This document shows positions 12,650 through 12,806 of a stretch of 12,806 bases of DNA, in pieces. Both the position numbers and the translations under genes were made by a program. Source of the stretch: Actinobacteria bacterium UBA5182 (GTDB taxonomy: Bacteria > Actinomycetota > UBA4738). The stretch lies in contig DHWM01000013.1 of the NCBI GenBank assembly GCA_002413185.1, positions 1 through 12,806 on the forward strand, read 5' to 3'. A model generated the notes under the pieces. It worked only from the letters and a program-made list of their open reading frames with translations, was not told the DNA's origin and did no database searches. The first letter of the stretch is position 1. Each line of letters opens with the position of its first letter.

Positions 12650-12788
12650 CGCCGCTGATCATGTCGAAGAGATGGATGTTCGGTCCGGCTTCCAGAAGCT
12701 GGTCCTTTGAGGAAGATGGTGGGGGACGGGAAGGGAGTCCGCAAGGCGGGGGAAGGTCGCCTCGGCGCCTCCCCGTCCCCACACCGCC

Positions 12789-12805
12789 AGGGCCGCGCGG
12801 GCCCT
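12789..12805. repeat. Short GC-rich inverted repeat at the right edge
   Basis: AGGGCC (12789-12794) and GGCCCT (12800-12805) form a perfect 6-bp stem with a 5-nt loop. It overlaps a minus-strand TAG at 12806-12804. It could be the end of the upstream gene or a terminator lacking a T-tract; the window ends too soon to tell. The rest of 12650-12788 holds no feature I can name. Confidence 0.25.
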
Positions 12806-12806
12806 A

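Overview
The window is high-GC chromosomal DNA that most resembles an actinomycetote (Actinomycetota). The evidence is the neighbourhood of a DivIVA/Wag31-like protein, SepF, YggT, a PLP-binding YggS protein and PgeF, the TraR/DksA-lspA-rluD block next to dnaE, a T-box-controlled type-2 isoleucyl-tRNA synthetase, and a leaderless-type promoter. It is not close enough to a textbook genus for me to name one; an uncultured or deep-branching lineage is my guess. I see no mobile elements, CRISPR arrays, rRNA or tRNA genes. Almost everything is core housekeeping DNA.

Layout, left to right. (1) 1-1229, minus: the N-terminal 409 codons of dnaE, cut by the window edge inside the catalytic PD-x-D motif. 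(2) 1230-1383: a divergent control region with a hairpin, a perfect DnaA box plus a one-mismatch second box 11 bp away, and overlapping divergent promoter candidates. (3) 1384-2511, plus: a stand-alone iron-sulfur PD-(D/E)XK (RecB/Cas4-like) nuclease. (4) 2553-4333, minus: a tight operon of a DksA/TraR-type protein, lspA and a RluD-family pseudouridine synthase. (5) 4334-4769: a 436-bp gene-free stretch filled mostly by an isoleucine T-box riboswitch and its terminator. (6) 4770-7961, plus: ileS. (7) 7994-9190, plus: a Rieske non-heme iron oxygenase of the quaternary-ammonium type, with its own promoter overlapping the ileS stop codon. (8) 9201-12649, minus: the operon pgeF - yggS-like - sepF - yggT - divIVA, the segment that normally follows ftsZ in actinobacterial division clusters. 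(9) 12650-12806: the right edge, with no gene I can name.

How it fits together. The left part pairs the replicative polymerase with a DNA-processing nuclease under what looks like shared, DnaA-accessible control. The middle is lipoprotein maturation, rRNA modification and a putative RNA-polymerase secondary-channel factor. ileS is controlled by uncharged tRNA-Ile. The right part is the cell-division/polar-growth segment: SepF anchors FtsZ, DivIVA marks curved or polar membrane, and YggT is a small membrane protein of the same cluster. The Rieske oxygenase is the only accessory-looking metabolic gene and has no reductase partner here. No wholly new multi-gene system is evident. The points most worth a second look are the DnaA boxes between dnaE and the nuclease, the DksA-like zinc finger with Asp in place of the fourth Cys, the GxHH active-site signature of IleRS, and the leaderless orphan Rieske gene.
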